A stretch of DNA of 64,000 nucleotides from G965116155 sp965116155 (lineage in GTDB: Bacteria; Bdellovibrionota; Bdellovibrionia; Bdellovibrionales; UBA1609): the NCBI GenBank assembly GCA_965116155.1, contig OZ220488.1:682001-746000 (forward strand). Direction: 5' to 3'. Below the pieces are notes generated by a model. It had not been told where the DNA came from. It searched no databases and saw only the letters and a list, made by a program, of their open reading frames with translations. The translations under genes were made by a program, and so were the position numbers. Below are positions 25,719-34,956 of this stretch, piece by piece (position 1 is the stretch's first letter; the number at the start of each line of letters is the position of its first letter).

Positions 25719-27623
25719 CTACAAAAACACCAAAAACAAACCCAAGGCCAAGGCCACACTTATATACGTGGCATAGTGCTGCACGCGGCCGTTTTGCAGT
25801 TTTTTTATCGCCCTACCTGCAGACAACACAAAGGCTCCCAAGCCATCTACCAACCGATCTATACAGCCCACATCCAAATGCACCCACAAGGCACGCGATA
25901 GATCCAAAAACCCCTGCACCACATAACGCCCATAGCACCAATCCCAAAAAAGCCCTTTAGTACTCGCTGTATAAAGCGGCCTAACCCATGGCATTTGCAC
26001 AAAGTGTTTTATATTTTGCGGCCGCTTTAAATAACAGCTCCGCGCCCCCAAAAGCACCATAAACACCAAAGCCACGCTTAAAAACATAAGCACAAGCTCC
26101 GCAGTATGCGATGCCGTGAGTTCTTTATTGCTTAACGCGGCCCCCAACCACTGGTGCAACAAATGAGGCATATGCCCCATGTACTCGCCCAACACATGGG
26201 GCACACCCAAAAAACCTCCCCCCACCGCAAGCAAGCCCAGTACCATAAGCGGCACATGCTCTAATAATGTGGGCTTGTGTATTTGCACGCTGTCCTCCAA
26301 GCGGCTCTTACCCCAAAACACAAAGCACATAAGGCGCGTCATATAAAACGCCGTCAACCCCGCCCCCACTAGCCCCAAAAACCACAACCCCTTAGACCCA
26401 CTGGCCCAAGCACTAAAAAGAATCTCGTCCTTACTAAAAAAACCCGCCAAACCCGGCGCGCCAATAATAGCAAGCCAACCCACAAAAAAGCACCCATACA
26501 CCCCAGGTAGCGCTTTGCTAAGCCCCCCCATGCGACGGATGTCTTGCTCACCTGATAGCGCATGGATCACACTGCCCGCACCCAAAAACATAAGCGCCTT
26601 AAAAAACGCATGCGTCATCAGGTGGAACACACCCGCACCAAAAGCGCCCACACCACAAGCCAAAAACATATACCCTAACTGCGACATCGTAGAGTACGCC
26701 AAGATCTTTTTAATATCCCACTGGGTCAAAGCTATAAAAGCACCCACTAACATCGTTACAGCTCCTACAATTGCCACCACATCCATCACCCATGGCAATT
26801 GCATGTACATAAAGCTTAAGCGCGCCAGCATATACACTCCGGCCGTTACCATTGTAGCCGCATGGATCAAAGCCGAAACCGGAGTAGGGCCTGCCATAGC
26901 ATCCGGCAACCACACAAACAAAGGCAACTGCGCCGACTTGCCCGTTGCTCCCATAAACAAAAGCAACCCCGCCCACGCAAGCCATTGCCAGTTCTCGCTT
27001 GAAACGCCGCCTGTTATTAAAGACTTAAGGCTTACAAAATCCAAAACCCCAAGACTCAAAAACACCAAAAACACACCCAGCAAAAAACAAGCATCCCCCA
27101 CCCGGTTTACCAAAAAAGCCTTAAGCCCCGCCGCTGCCTTTGCTCTATCACTAAACCAAAAGCCAATCAGCAAATACGAGCACAGGCCCACGCCCTCCCA
27201 ACCCACAAACATAAGCAGCAAGTTGTCGGCCAAAACTAAAAGCAGCATATTAAATACAAACAGATTCAAATAGGCAAAGTACTTAGACGGGCGCTTATCC
27301 AGCTTCATATAAGCGCAACTAAACACGTGGATCAAAAAACCCACTCCCGTAATAACAAGGCTCATAAGGGCGCTTAGTGGGTCCCACAAAAAACCCATAC
27401 CCACCGACAAGCCGCCTTGCTGCACCCAGCTAAAGGCCTCCCATACGTAGGGGCGCGTGCCTTGGAACACCGTCAGCAACACCGCCGCAACAAAGCTCAC
27501 CCCCACACTCAAGCTGCCCACGCTGCCTGGCACTGCGATACCCGCCCTGCGCCAACTCCATGCATTGATCCCCGCCCCTAACAAGGGGCTTAATAACAAC
27601 ACCAATAGCAGCGCTTCTAACAT
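25719..27623 (-). CDS. nuoL: NADH-quinone oxidoreductase subunit L
   Basis: Distal antiporter-like pump with the long lateral helix, 634 residues. Conserved parts are WDPLSALMSLVITGVGFLIHVFS, FVGWEGVGLCSYLLIGFW, GKSAQLPLFVWLPDAMAGPTPVSALIHAATMVTAGVYML, DIKKILAYSTMSQLGYMFL and the C-terminal amphipathic helix region that clamps NuoM and NuoN. The start MLEALLLVLLLSPLLGAG lies four bases after nuoK. Length and helices are normal for the family. Confidence 0.97.
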   Translation of the reverse strand: MLEALLLVLLLSPLLGAGINAWSWRRAGIAVPGSVGSLSVGVSFVAAVLLTVFQGTRPYVWEAFSWVQQGGLSVGMGFLWDPLSALMSLVITGVGFLIHVFSCAYMKLDKRPSKYFAYLNLFVFNMLLLVLADNLLLMFVGWEGVGLCSYLLIGFWFSDRAKAAAGLKAFLVNRVGDACFLLGVFLVFLSLGVLDFVSLKSLITGGVSSENWQWLAWAGLLLFMGATGKSAQLPLFVWLPDAMAGPTPVSALIHAATMVTAGVYMLARLSFMYMQLPWVMDVVAIVGAVTMLVGAFIALTQWDIKKILAYSTMSQLGYMFLACGVGAFGAGVFHLMTHAFFKALMFLGAGSVIHALSGEQDIRRMGGLSKALPGVYGCFFVGWLAIIGAPGLAGFFSKDEILFSAWASGSKGLWFLGLVGAGLTAFYMTRLMCFVFWGKSRLEDSVQIHKPTLLEHVPLMVLGLLAVGGGFLGVPHVLGEYMGHMPHLLHQWLGAALSNKELTASHTAELVLMFLSVALVFMVLLGARSCYLKRPQNIKHFVQMPWVRPLYTASTKGLFWDWCYGRYVVQGFLDLSRALWVHLDVGCIDRLVDGLGAFVLSAGRAIKKLQNGRVQHYATYISVALALGLFLVFL

Positions 27624-27627
27624 GGTC

Positions 27628-27948
27628 TTAACACCTATTTAGGTCTTTGGGGCCTGCAAACAAATTCAGCTCCAGGCTTTCAAATTGGCGAAACAGTTTT
27701 ACCACTATGGCCAACCCCACGCCGGCTTCTGCAGCCGCGAGGGTCATAATAAAAAACACCATCACCTGCCCTTCGAGATGTTTTGTAAAATACGAAAACG
27801 CCAAAAAGCTCACATTAACCCCATTAAGCATAAGCTCCACACACATAAGCATCACAATGGCATTGGGCCTTAAAATCACCCCCCCCAGCCCTAAACAAAA
27901 TAAAACCGCAGATAGATACAAAAAATGCTCTAAACCGATAGGTGTCAT
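27628..27948 (-). CDS. nuoK: NADH-quinone oxidoreductase subunit K
   Basis: Small three-helix membrane subunit of complex I, 106 residues. The two channel glutamates are present, in MCVELMLNGVN and AAAEAGVGLAIVV. The ATG overlaps the last base of the nuoJ stop codon (TAATG), so translation is coupled. Slightly longer than usual at the C-terminus (about five extra residues, KDLNRC). Confidence 0.96.
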   Translation of the reverse strand: MTPIGLEHFLYLSAVLFCLGLGGVILRPNAIVMLMCVELMLNGVNVSFLAFSYFTKHLEGQVMVFFIMTLAAAEAGVGLAIVVKLFRQFESLELNLFAGPKDLNRC

Positions 27949-28493
27949 TAGCTTTTACCTGCTTCTGATTTTAAGCCCCCGCGGCTGACTGCCACCACAC
28001 CCACTGCCACAAACAGCAGCAGCGCTCCCAAAGCCTCAAAGGCAAACACATACTGCGTAAACAGCATATAAGCCAGGTCGGCAATGCTTTGCATTTGCGC
28101 CTTAGCTCCCTGTAGCTCGGGCAAAACTGTATCCACTAGCAGGCGCGAACTCACAATCCCTGCTAAAAAAACACCCAGCACCCAGGCTACACTGATGACT
28201 TTTAAAACATTCATAGCCTTGCTAGAGGCTAATAAGTTTTTAGGCGTCTTAAGATCAAACAGCATCAGCACCATAACAAACAACACCGTAACCGCACCGG
28301 CATACACGGCTATTTGCATGGCTCCAATAAAATACGCCTGCAGCATAAAATACATAAAGGCCAGCGCCACCATGGTAGCAGCTAAAAACAGCGCAGCAAA
28401 AACCAGGTTGCGGCAAAAAACCACCCCCAAAGCTCCCATAACAACAAAAGCCGCCACCAAGTAAAACATTAAAGGACTAATTACTGCTTCCAC
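27948..28493 (-). CDS. nuoJ: NADH-quinone oxidoreductase subunit J
   Basis: Five-helix membrane subunit of complex I, 181 residues, starting MEAVISPLMFYLVAAFVVMGALGVVFCRN, followed by AALFLAATMVALAFMYFMLQAYFIGAMQIAVYAGAVTVLFVMVLML, the family's central helices with the pi-bulge region. A GGTGGAAG-like ribosome site precedes the ATG. nuoI, which normally separates nuoH and nuoJ, is missing: only 18 bases lie between nuoH and nuoJ. Confidence 0.95.
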   Translation of the reverse strand: MEAVISPLMFYLVAAFVVMGALGVVFCRNLVFAALFLAATMVALAFMYFMLQAYFIGAMQIAVYAGAVTVLFVMVLMLFDLKTPKNLLASSKAMNVLKVISVAWVLGVFLAGIVSSRLLVDTVLPELQGAKAQMQSIADLAYMLFTQYVFAFEALGALLLFVAVGVVAVSRGGLKSEAGKS

Positions 28494-28511
28494 CTGAAGT
28501 GCCTTTTTACT

Positions 28512-29672
28512 TTAATAAACCGCATACACCCACACCGCCGTTACCGCCGTATTGCCCAAAGCCCAAGGCAACATAGTACGCCAGCCGAGGTTCATGAGTT
28601 GATCGTACCTAAAGCGGGGTATGGTCCAACGCACCCATATAAACACCCACAAAAAAACCAGCACCTTCAACATAAAAACCCCATGCAACACTAAGGCCAT
28701 CAGCACCTGCGACAGGTTAAATCCCAAACCCCACGCGCTCTGCCACCAGGCGCTTATATCCTTAGCGCTAAGCTCCCAACCAAACCAATGCCCCGGATCA
28801 TAACCCCCAAAATACACCACCACCACCAAGGCCGATGCCACCAGCATGTGCCCGTATTCTCCTATATAAAACATCAACATCTTAAGCCCACCGTACTCTG
28901 TGTGGTAACCCGCCACCAGCTCGGCCTCGGCCTCTGGCAAATCAAACGGAGTGCGGTTGCACTCGGCAAATAGCGCCACAAACAGCAGCACAAAACCCAA
29001 GGGTTGATAAAAAATTCCCCAATTGGGCAAAGGCAAACTCAGCGCATTGCCCCACATCGCAAAAGCCAGAGGGCCTTGTTGCGCCTGAATAATATCATCA
29101 AAATGAAAGCTCCCATAGATAATCAAAGCCCCCACCAGCGAAAGCCCCAAGGCCAGCTCGTAAGACACCATCTGGGCCGACGCCCTTAAAGCCCCCAGCA
29201 GCGAGTACTTGTTGTGCGACGACCATCCCGCCATTAAAAGAGCATAAGCCCCCAGGGACGACACCCCCAACACAAACACCACCCCCACACCCAGTTTAAA
29301 ACTCTGCGGCTCAATAAGGTACGGGCCAAAACTATGCCCCAACCAATCAAAAGCCTCTATATAAAAGGGCGCACTTAAGGGTATCGAAGCAAAAGCCAAG
29401 GCCCCAGGAACCAAGGCCACAACAGGCGCAGCGTAAAATAACCAACTAAGGCCCTGTGGAGGGGCGAACTCTTGCTTAAACAAAAACTTTACCGCATCCG
29501 CCAAAAGCTGCACCAAACCCAAGGGGCCCACACGGTTAGGGCCAAAGCGACCCTGGATAAAAGCCGATCCCCTGCGTTCGACCCACACAAGCAAAGGCAC
29601 CAGCTGCACCATGAGCAAAAAAATCACACACGCCTTAGCTAGGCTCACAAGCACAAACAGAGTATCAGACAA
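28512..29672 (-). CDS. nuoH: NADH-quinone oxidoreductase subunit H
   Basis: Membrane subunit that forms the quinone chamber and joins the membrane arm to the matrix arm, 386 residues. Signatures: VWVERRGSAFIQGRFGPNRVGPLGLVQLLADAVKFLFKQE near the N-terminus and AECNRTPFDLPEAEAELVAGYHTEYGGLKM, the quinone-site acidic loop. The C-terminus (WVRWTIPRFRYDQLMNLGW) is conserved. Somewhat longer than E. coli NuoH because of an extra loop around residues 290-315 (GGYDPGHWFGWELSAKDISAWWQ). It lies 18 bases after nuoA, where BCDEFG would normally be. Confidence 0.96.
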   Translation of the reverse strand: MSDTLFVLVSLAKACVIFLLMVQLVPLLVWVERRGSAFIQGRFGPNRVGPLGLVQLLADAVKFLFKQEFAPPQGLSWLFYAAPVVALVPGALAFASIPLSAPFYIEAFDWLGHSFGPYLIEPQSFKLGVGVVFVLGVSSLGAYALLMAGWSSHNKYSLLGALRASAQMVSYELALGLSLVGALIIYGSFHFDDIIQAQQGPLAFAMWGNALSLPLPNWGIFYQPLGFVLLFVALFAECNRTPFDLPEAEAELVAGYHTEYGGLKMLMFYIGEYGHMLVASALVVVVYFGGYDPGHWFGWELSAKDISAWWQSAWGLGFNLSQVLMALVLHGVFMLKVLVFLWVFIWVRWTIPRFRYDQLMNLGWRTMLPWALGNTAVTAVWVYAVY

Positions 29673-29690
29673 CTAGTTAACCTCTTTTTT

Positions 29691-30059
29691 TTAATCCCAA
29701 GTGAGGGCTTTAGATTTAATCTCCCACAGCAACCCAAAGGCAAAAATTAACACAAAAAAACCCATCACACCCAGCATATAAAGCCCATGGCCTTGACGCA
29801 CAAAATCCATAAACACCGCCGCCCAAGGGTACATAAAGATAATCTCAATATCGAATAAAATAAACAAAATCGCCGTCAAATAAAACCCCACGTGCGCGCG
29901 GGCGTTGATATTCCCTTGCCCGACCACTCCGCACTCATAGGGCTCTTTTTGCGCTTCTGGCCCCTCTAGCTTGGGCCCTAAGGCAGCGCTCACACCTACA
30001 AGCACCATGCCAAACACCACAACAAACACCAACACAAAAAACAGCATCGCCAAAGCCAT
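29691..30059 (-). CDS. nuoA: NADH-quinone oxidoreductase subunit A
   Basis: Three-helix membrane subunit at the junction of the two arms, 122 residues. It contains the cysteine loop EPYECGVVGQGNINARAHVGFYLTAILFILFDIEIIFMYPWA, the family signature with the functional glutamate/aspartate pair. GGAGG lies ten bases before the ATG and a good promoter 21 bases further up. It is the first gene of the membrane-arm operon. Confidence 0.96.
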   Translation of the reverse strand: MALAMLFFVLVFVVVFGMVLVGVSAALGPKLEGPEAQKEPYECGVVGQGNINARAHVGFYLTAILFILFDIEIIFMYPWAAVFMDFVRQGHGLYMLGVMGFFVLIFAFGLLWEIKSKALTWD

Positions 30060-30080
30060 ACGCGCGGCCTCCCGCTAAGC

Positions 30081-30110
30081 ATTATACCCGCACCCTTAAC
30101 AAAGTGTCTG
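30081..30110 (-). promoter_or_regulatory. Candidate promoter of the nuo operon
   Basis: On the minus strand a perfect TATAAT (30086-30081) is preceded by CAGACA (30110-30105; four of six matches to TTGACA) with 18 bases between. It lies 21 bases from the nuoA start in the 105-bp gap shared with the divergent mfd gene. Confidence 0.5.
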
Positions 30111-30164
30111 TAACAAAACCAAAAGCTTTGCCTAAAAAGGCGGCGTAATATTCTTACACCTTTG

Positions 30165-33100
30165 ATGTTTGGCTCTCTTTTTACTAAATGCTCTGGTGTG
30201 GCAGAGTGTGAGCACATTATTTTTGATGGGTTAGATTTTACTCCCGTCCTGGGGAAAGCTCCGCGCGCAATGGGTCTTTGGGGCGCAGGGCAAATGGAGC
30301 ATCTTGCACCTTTGTGGGCCTTTGCGCCGCCTGAATTGGAGCATATGCCCCACCTGGTGGTTGTGGAGTCTTATGAAGCCGCGCAAAAAATCTTAGGCAC
30401 CCTTAGGGCTTTGCGCCCACAGATGTGGGCGGGATTTTTATCGGCGCCTGAGCGCAGTGCTTACGGATCCTCAGTTTATGGCCCCACTGTTTATAGCCAG
30501 ACGCGGGCTTCGGCTTTAACAAGGGCCCAAAACATACGCTGGCTTTATATGGCTTTGCAAAACCGGGGCGGGGTGTTTTTATGCACTAAAGAGAGCTTGA
30601 GCCAACAGCATATGCCGCGCGCGCTTTTAAAGGCGCAAAATTTTCGCCTGAATGAATCCTTGCCGCAAGACTTGCCAAAGTTTTTTGAAAGCCTTGGTTA
30701 CACAGCCACGCCTCTGGTAGAAGACCCCGGCACTTATGCCATACGCGGCGGTGTGGTGGATGTGTTTAGCCCTTTGGCGTTGCAGCCTTTTCGGCTAGAA
30801 CTCGCCGGGCACAAAATAACTGCTATTCGGCAATTTGATTGCATCACCCAAAACAGCCTTGGACCTGCTAAAAGCCTTAGCCTTTTGCCTATGCTAGAGG
30901 CGCCCCCAAGCACCCCACTGCAAGATTTTTTTGCCACGGAGCCACTTTGCTGGAGCCGCGACACCCATCCCTGCACCCAGCACATGCCCCACAGCTCCAC
31001 TGTAGAGCTGCTGGGGTGCTTTAAGCCGGCCGAAACATCTAGTAGTAGGGATCTTTTGCATTTTGATTGCCAAGCATTAAATAGCAGTATATTAAGCGGC
31101 CACTCATTAAAGACAACCGAAAAAAACTTTCGCCACAAGCTGAATTTATGGCAAAAGCACGGCCTTGGTGTTTTTATTTTTGCGCCCCTTAAAAGCCACC
31201 AAGAGCGTTTGGCGCATATTTTAAATCCGCTTAATATTCCCTTTCGCTTATTAAATGCAGATTCCAGTTTGCAAGAAATACCCCGCGCGCAGCTCCAGGG
31301 TGAGGCAGTGCATATTATACCCCGCGCTTTGCCAGAGAGCTTGTATGTTAAAAGCGCAGGGCTCGTGCTTTTAAATGCCAGCACTGCTCTGCCCGCACAC
31401 ACTGTGGCTCCTATTAAGGTTGCAGGCAAAAAAATACTCGCCCACAGCTTAAGCTTTGCCGATGCTGCACCAGGCGAGCTAGTGGTACACAGGCAGCATG
31501 GCATAGGGGTGTTTGAAGGGCTTAAGGTTTTAAAAGTCCACGGCATAGAGGCCGAGTATATTGTTTTGCGTTACAAAAACGACGACCGTCTCTATGTGCC
31601 CATTTACACGCTTAGCCTAGTGCAAAAATACACCCTTAGCCAAAACCACAATATGGTAGATACCCTAGGTGGTGCCGCGTGGATGCGCGCCCAAGTGCGC
31701 ATCAAAAGCAAGCTGCGCGATATAGCAGCCGAGCTGTTAAAGCTCTATGCACAGCGCTCGCAAATAAAAAGGCCACCCTTGGTGCTAGACAAAGCCGCGT
31801 ATAAAGATTTTTGTGCCAAGTTTCCTCACGAGCCCACCCTTGATCAAGTACAAGCCATACAAGACATTCAAAAAGACTTCGCATCCCCCAACCCTTCAGA
31901 CAGACTCATTTGTGGAGATGTGGGCTTTGGTAAAACAGAAGTCGCCATGCGCGCATGCTTTCAGGCGGTAAAAAACAAAAAACAAATCGCCCTTATAGCG
32001 CCTACTACTATTTTAAGCTTTCAGCATTTAGAAAGCTTTAAAGCGAGGTTTCCTAAACTCACAGTACATGCCCTTAACCGCTTTGTGCCAAAAAAAGACC
32101 AAAAGCAAATTTTACAAAAGCTCGCACGCGGTGACGTGCATATTATTATTGGCACCCACAGACTTTTGGGGTCCGATATAAAATTTAACAACCTAGGGCT
32201 CTTGATTATAGATGAAGAACAAAAATTTGGCGTGCGCCATAAAGAAAAAATCAAACACCTAAAACTTGGTGTAGACACCTTAAGCTTATCTGCCACGCCT
32301 ATACCGAGGACGCTTAATTTTTCACTCATTGGTTTAAGGGATTTTAGCCTTATTAGTACGCCTCCTAAAAATAGGCTGCCCATACAAAGTTTTGTAAGTC
32401 GCTTTAATACGGATTCCATAAGGCGCGCCACTATGAGCGAAATCGCGCGCCAAGGGCAGGTGTTTTTTTTGCATAGCCGCGTTGCAGACATAGAGGCACT
32501 AGCTGAAACCCTGCGCGAAGCCCTGCCACAAAGCGTGCGCATAGGAGTAGCCCATGGGCAAATGCCAGAGCGCATGCTGGAGCGCAGTATGCTCGATTTT
32601 TGGCAAAAAAAAACCGACCTCCTTATTTGCACAACCATTATTGAATCGGGCTTAGATATACCCAATGCTAATACTATGTTTATTAACAATGCCCATGCTT
32701 TTGGCTTGGGGCAGCTCTACCAACTGCGAGGGCGCATAGGCCGCAGCCACCATAGAGGGTATTGTTTTTTGTTAACGGACACTAAAAAACTTAGCCCAGC
32801 GGCCAGCGCGCGGCTTAAAGTGATTTGCGATAACAACGCGCTTGGCAGCGGCATAAAAGTAGCTCAGTACGATTTGGAGCTGCGAGGTAGTGGCAATATC
32901 TTGGGCGAAGACCAGCACGGTCATACCCAAACCCTGGGCTACGAGCTCTATACCGAGCTGTTACAAGAGGCCATTGCAGAGCACAAAAATAAAAAACTAG
33001 ATAAACTCATAGAGCCTGACATACAACTGCCTATACCGGCCCTGTTGCCCCATAAGTATATGCCTGATATCAGGCTGCGTTTGCAGTACTACAAAAAACT

Positions 33101-33458
33101 CAGCACAACACATGGGGAAGAAGAGTTTGAAGCCATAGAGCACGAGCTGCAAGACCGCTTTGGCCCCTTGCCTCAAGAGGTACTAAATTTTTTAGGCGTT
33201 ATGCGCATAAGGCAGCTTTGTCAGAAATTAAAAATCACAAAACTTATGGCCAGCACGGCACAAAGGCAGGCGGGTGCAACATGGCTGAGTTTAGATGTAG
33301 ACCCTGGCACCACTTTAGATACATCTAAAGTTGTGCATTTGGTAAAAACACAAACCCAGTATCGTATTAGCGCCAAGGGGTGGCTACAAATAAAACTCCC
33401 CCACCTCACATGGCCGATAGTATATGAGGCAGTTCAAGATCTAGAGAAAAAACTATAG
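30165..33458 (+). CDS. mfd: Transcription-repair coupling factor
   Basis: Pushes stalled RNA polymerase off DNA and recruits UvrA. About 1,097 residues from ATG 30165 (a TTG precedes it). Order of domains: UvrB-like N-terminal region (residues about 1-330, with the YAIRGGVVDVFSPLALQPFRLEL segment), the CarD-like polymerase-interacting domain (PGELVVHRQHGIGVFEGLKVL...EYIVLRYKNDDRLYVPI), the RecG-like translocase (CGDVGFGKTEVAMRA, IDEEQKFGVRHKE, LSATPIPRTL, TTIIESGLDIPNANTM, QLRGRIGRS) and a C-terminal TRCF domain. Complete but a little shorter than E. coli Mfd. Its last six bases overlap the convergent PilZ gene. Confidence 0.96.
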   Translation: MFGSLFTKCSGVAECEHIIFDGLDFTPVLGKAPRAMGLWGAGQMEHLAPLWAFAPPELEHMPHLVVVESYEAAQKILGTLRALRPQMWAGFLSAPERSAYGSSVYGPTVYSQTRASALTRAQNIRWLYMALQNRGGVFLCTKESLSQQHMPRALLKAQNFRLNESLPQDLPKFFESLGYTATPLVEDPGTYAIRGGVVDVFSPLALQPFRLELAGHKITAIRQFDCITQNSLGPAKSLSLLPMLEAPPSTPLQDFFATEPLCWSRDTHPCTQHMPHSSTVELLGCFKPAETSSSRDLLHFDCQALNSSILSGHSLKTTEKNFRHKLNLWQKHGLGVFIFAPLKSHQERLAHILNPLNIPFRLLNADSSLQEIPRAQLQGEAVHIIPRALPESLYVKSAGLVLLNASTALPAHTVAPIKVAGKKILAHSLSFADAAPGELVVHRQHGIGVFEGLKVLKVHGIEAEYIVLRYKNDDRLYVPIYTLSLVQKYTLSQNHNMVDTLGGAAWMRAQVRIKSKLRDIAAELLKLYAQRSQIKRPPLVLDKAAYKDFCAKFPHEPTLDQVQAIQDIQKDFASPNPSDRLICGDVGFGKTEVAMRACFQAVKNKKQIALIAPTTILSFQHLESFKARFPKLTVHALNRFVPKKDQKQILQKLARGDVHIIIGTHRLLGSDIKFNNLGLLIIDEEQKFGVRHKEKIKHLKLGVDTLSLSATPIPRTLNFSLIGLRDFSLISTPPKNRLPIQSFVSRFNTDSIRRATMSEIARQGQVFFLHSRVADIEALAETLREALPQSVRIGVAHGQMPERMLERSMLDFWQKKTDLLICTTIIESGLDIPNANTMFINNAHAFGLGQLYQLRGRIGRSHHRGYCFLLTDTKKLSPAASARLKVICDNNALGSGIKVAQYDLELRGSGNILGEDQHGHTQTLGYELYTELLQEAIAEHKNKKLDKLIEPDIQLPIPALLPHKYMPDIRLRLQYYKKLSTTHGEEEFEAIEHELQDRFGPLPQEVLNFLGVMRIRQLCQKLKITKLMASTAQRQAGATWLSLDVDPGTTLDTSKVVHLVKTQTQYRISAKGWLQIKLPHLTWPIVYEAVQDLEKKL

Positions 33459-33977
33459 CGCCACGGGATCGCCAGAATCTGTCTTTAGCTCCTTTACTAC
33501 ATGCTCTAAAAAGTTAACAAAGCCAATCAGCGCCTGAGACTGTGTTTGGTTATTACAGAACCTGGCGCCCAAGCGCGCGCGGCCGGACTCTTTTTTTATG
33601 TGCTCCACTTGAGCTGAAAAACCAAAGTACGTTTTGTGGTTCACGTAAATGCGCAAATTTATGGTTTCGTTTGCATGGAATACGCCATTTTCTAGCCCCA
33701 TATCAAACGCCAGACCCGTTTTAGAGATATCGTGCAGCACCACATTAACCAAACCCTTTTGAGGCACCACAACAGCTGCGCCTACAAAGCCCTCTAATAC
33801 AGTACGCCTTGCTTCGCGCCGCTCGTTTTCGATTTGCTTGCGCCTGGTATGAGTCAAATCAAAAGGCTGCTGAGTGTCTAAATCTGCACCCGCTTTGGTA
33901 ACAGGCTTTTGCTTGTCATGACGCTTGCGCCTTAGCCTTTGCGTAATATCAATTATATTGCTATATTTATCGGGCAT
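33453..33977 (-). CDS. PilZ-domain protein
   Basis: A 174-residue protein with a charged N-terminal part and a C-terminal PilZ domain, the common cyclic-di-GMP receptor. The binding elements are visible: a basic cluster NERREARRTVLEG (RxxxR) and the later DISKTGLAFDMG (D-x-S-x-x-G), followed by strands LRIYVNHKTYFGFSAQVEHI and RLGARFCN. It lies 13 bases after a type IV-like prepilin gene in the same direction, so a role in controlling surface structures is plausible. The 3' end overlaps the end of mfd by six bases. Confidence 0.8.
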   Translation of the reverse strand: MPDKYSNIIDITQRLRRKRHDKQKPVTKAGADLDTQQPFDLTHTRRKQIENERREARRTVLEGFVGAAVVVPQKGLVNVVLHDISKTGLAFDMGLENGVFHANETINLRIYVNHKTYFGFSAQVEHIKKESGRARLGARFCNNQTQSQALIGFVNFLEHVVKELKTDSGDPVAL

Positions 33978-33990
33978 TGCCCCCCCTTAG

Positions 33991-34821
33991 TTATGACGAT
34001 TGAGATATGCAAAGCCAAGCATCACTACGATCAAGCATATCTCTACCTTCAAGCGTGCCGCCTGTTCTTTTCAGCTCTTTGCTTTGGTTAATAGAGATAT
34101 TGTAAAAATCATCTCGGTCGTCGCCTGTTGCGTCATCTTTTATCCAGTAGCCACGCTTTGTGCATTTGTCACACATAGTCACCCCTTCCGTGGCACATTT
34201 TGCGTTGTCCTCTATGGTAACGCCAGGTTTGAAGGTTAGACTCCCGTAATTTCCCCCAAAGTCTCCCCAGGCGACAGCGTTCCAACCCATAAGCGCTACT
34301 TTCCCATCCAGAAGTTCGTAGAGAAAATAATGCGACCCCTGGTAACATTGTCCCACCTTGCACCAGGTGTCATCGCTGTTAGATTTCATATAAGCCACCC
34401 CGTGCGTATACTCCTCCATACCCAACAATGGTCCCGCGTACATCTGACCAGGTATGGGCCCACACCCCACACGCATTCCCCTCATAGGAAAATCCTCATC
34501 CATGCCGCATAATCCTCTGTGCGCTTCTGCAAAACCAAAGGCAAAGGGGTAGGGAGGAGAAAGTTTAAACCCTATTATCGGAAGCGTGCCTGTGTACACC
34601 TTCCACTCCGAATAAAACAGCTCCATACCGGTGTAAACCTGCAGCATGGTGGCATCTGCGCGGGCTTTTTCTGCTCGAGCCACAGCCCTGTTGTATTGTG
34701 CAATGCCTATTGTGGCCAATATACCAATAATACTCACCGTAACCATGAGCTCTATAAGGCTAAACCCCTTAAAGGACGGCTTATGGGGTTTGAGCCCTAG
34801 GTTTTTTATAAACACCAACAT
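33991..34821 (-). CDS. Type IV pilin-like prepilin
   Basis: Secreted prepilin, 276 residues. An 18-residue positively charged leader ends in glycine (KPSFKG), followed by the N-methylation motif FSLIELMVTVSIIGILATIGIAQYNRA with Glu5 of the mature protein conserved; prepilin peptidase would cut after the glycine. The rest is a large globular head with several cysteines (pairs near CGMDED...GCGP, WCKVGQCYQG and KCATEG...CDKC) that may form disulfides. The head is much larger than that of a standard pilin, so it may be a major pilin of an unusual type or a minor pilin/pseudopilin. The PilZ gene follows. Confidence 0.85.
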   Translation of the reverse strand: MLVFIKNLGLKPHKPSFKGFSLIELMVTVSIIGILATIGIAQYNRAVARAEKARADATMLQVYTGMELFYSEWKVYTGTLPIIGFKLSPPYPFAFGFAEAHRGLCGMDEDFPMRGMRVGCGPIPGQMYAGPLLGMEEYTHGVAYMKSNSDDTWCKVGQCYQGSHYFLYELLDGKVALMGWNAVAWGDFGGNYGSLTFKPGVTIEDNAKCATEGVTMCDKCTKRGYWIKDDATGDDRDDFYNISINQSKELKRTGGTLEGRDMLDRSDAWLCISQSS

Positions 34822-34956
34822 ACGAGGATATAACCCCCACTCATTTATATGCTACCACGCACACGGTGCCCTTAAGCCTCATCGCCTTACGATAGCCCAG
34901 TCGGGTGTGCCATTTTGAGACAATTAGAATGCGTAAGCAATTGAGCAAATAACAAG
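34822..34956. other. Intergenic region between the prepilin gene and nadE
   Basis: 135 bases. A single dispersed-repeat boundary motif GCGTAAGC lies at 34931-34938, just behind the nadE stop, without long arms. The rest should contain the promoter of the prepilin gene; no clear boxes are seen. Confidence 0.5.
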
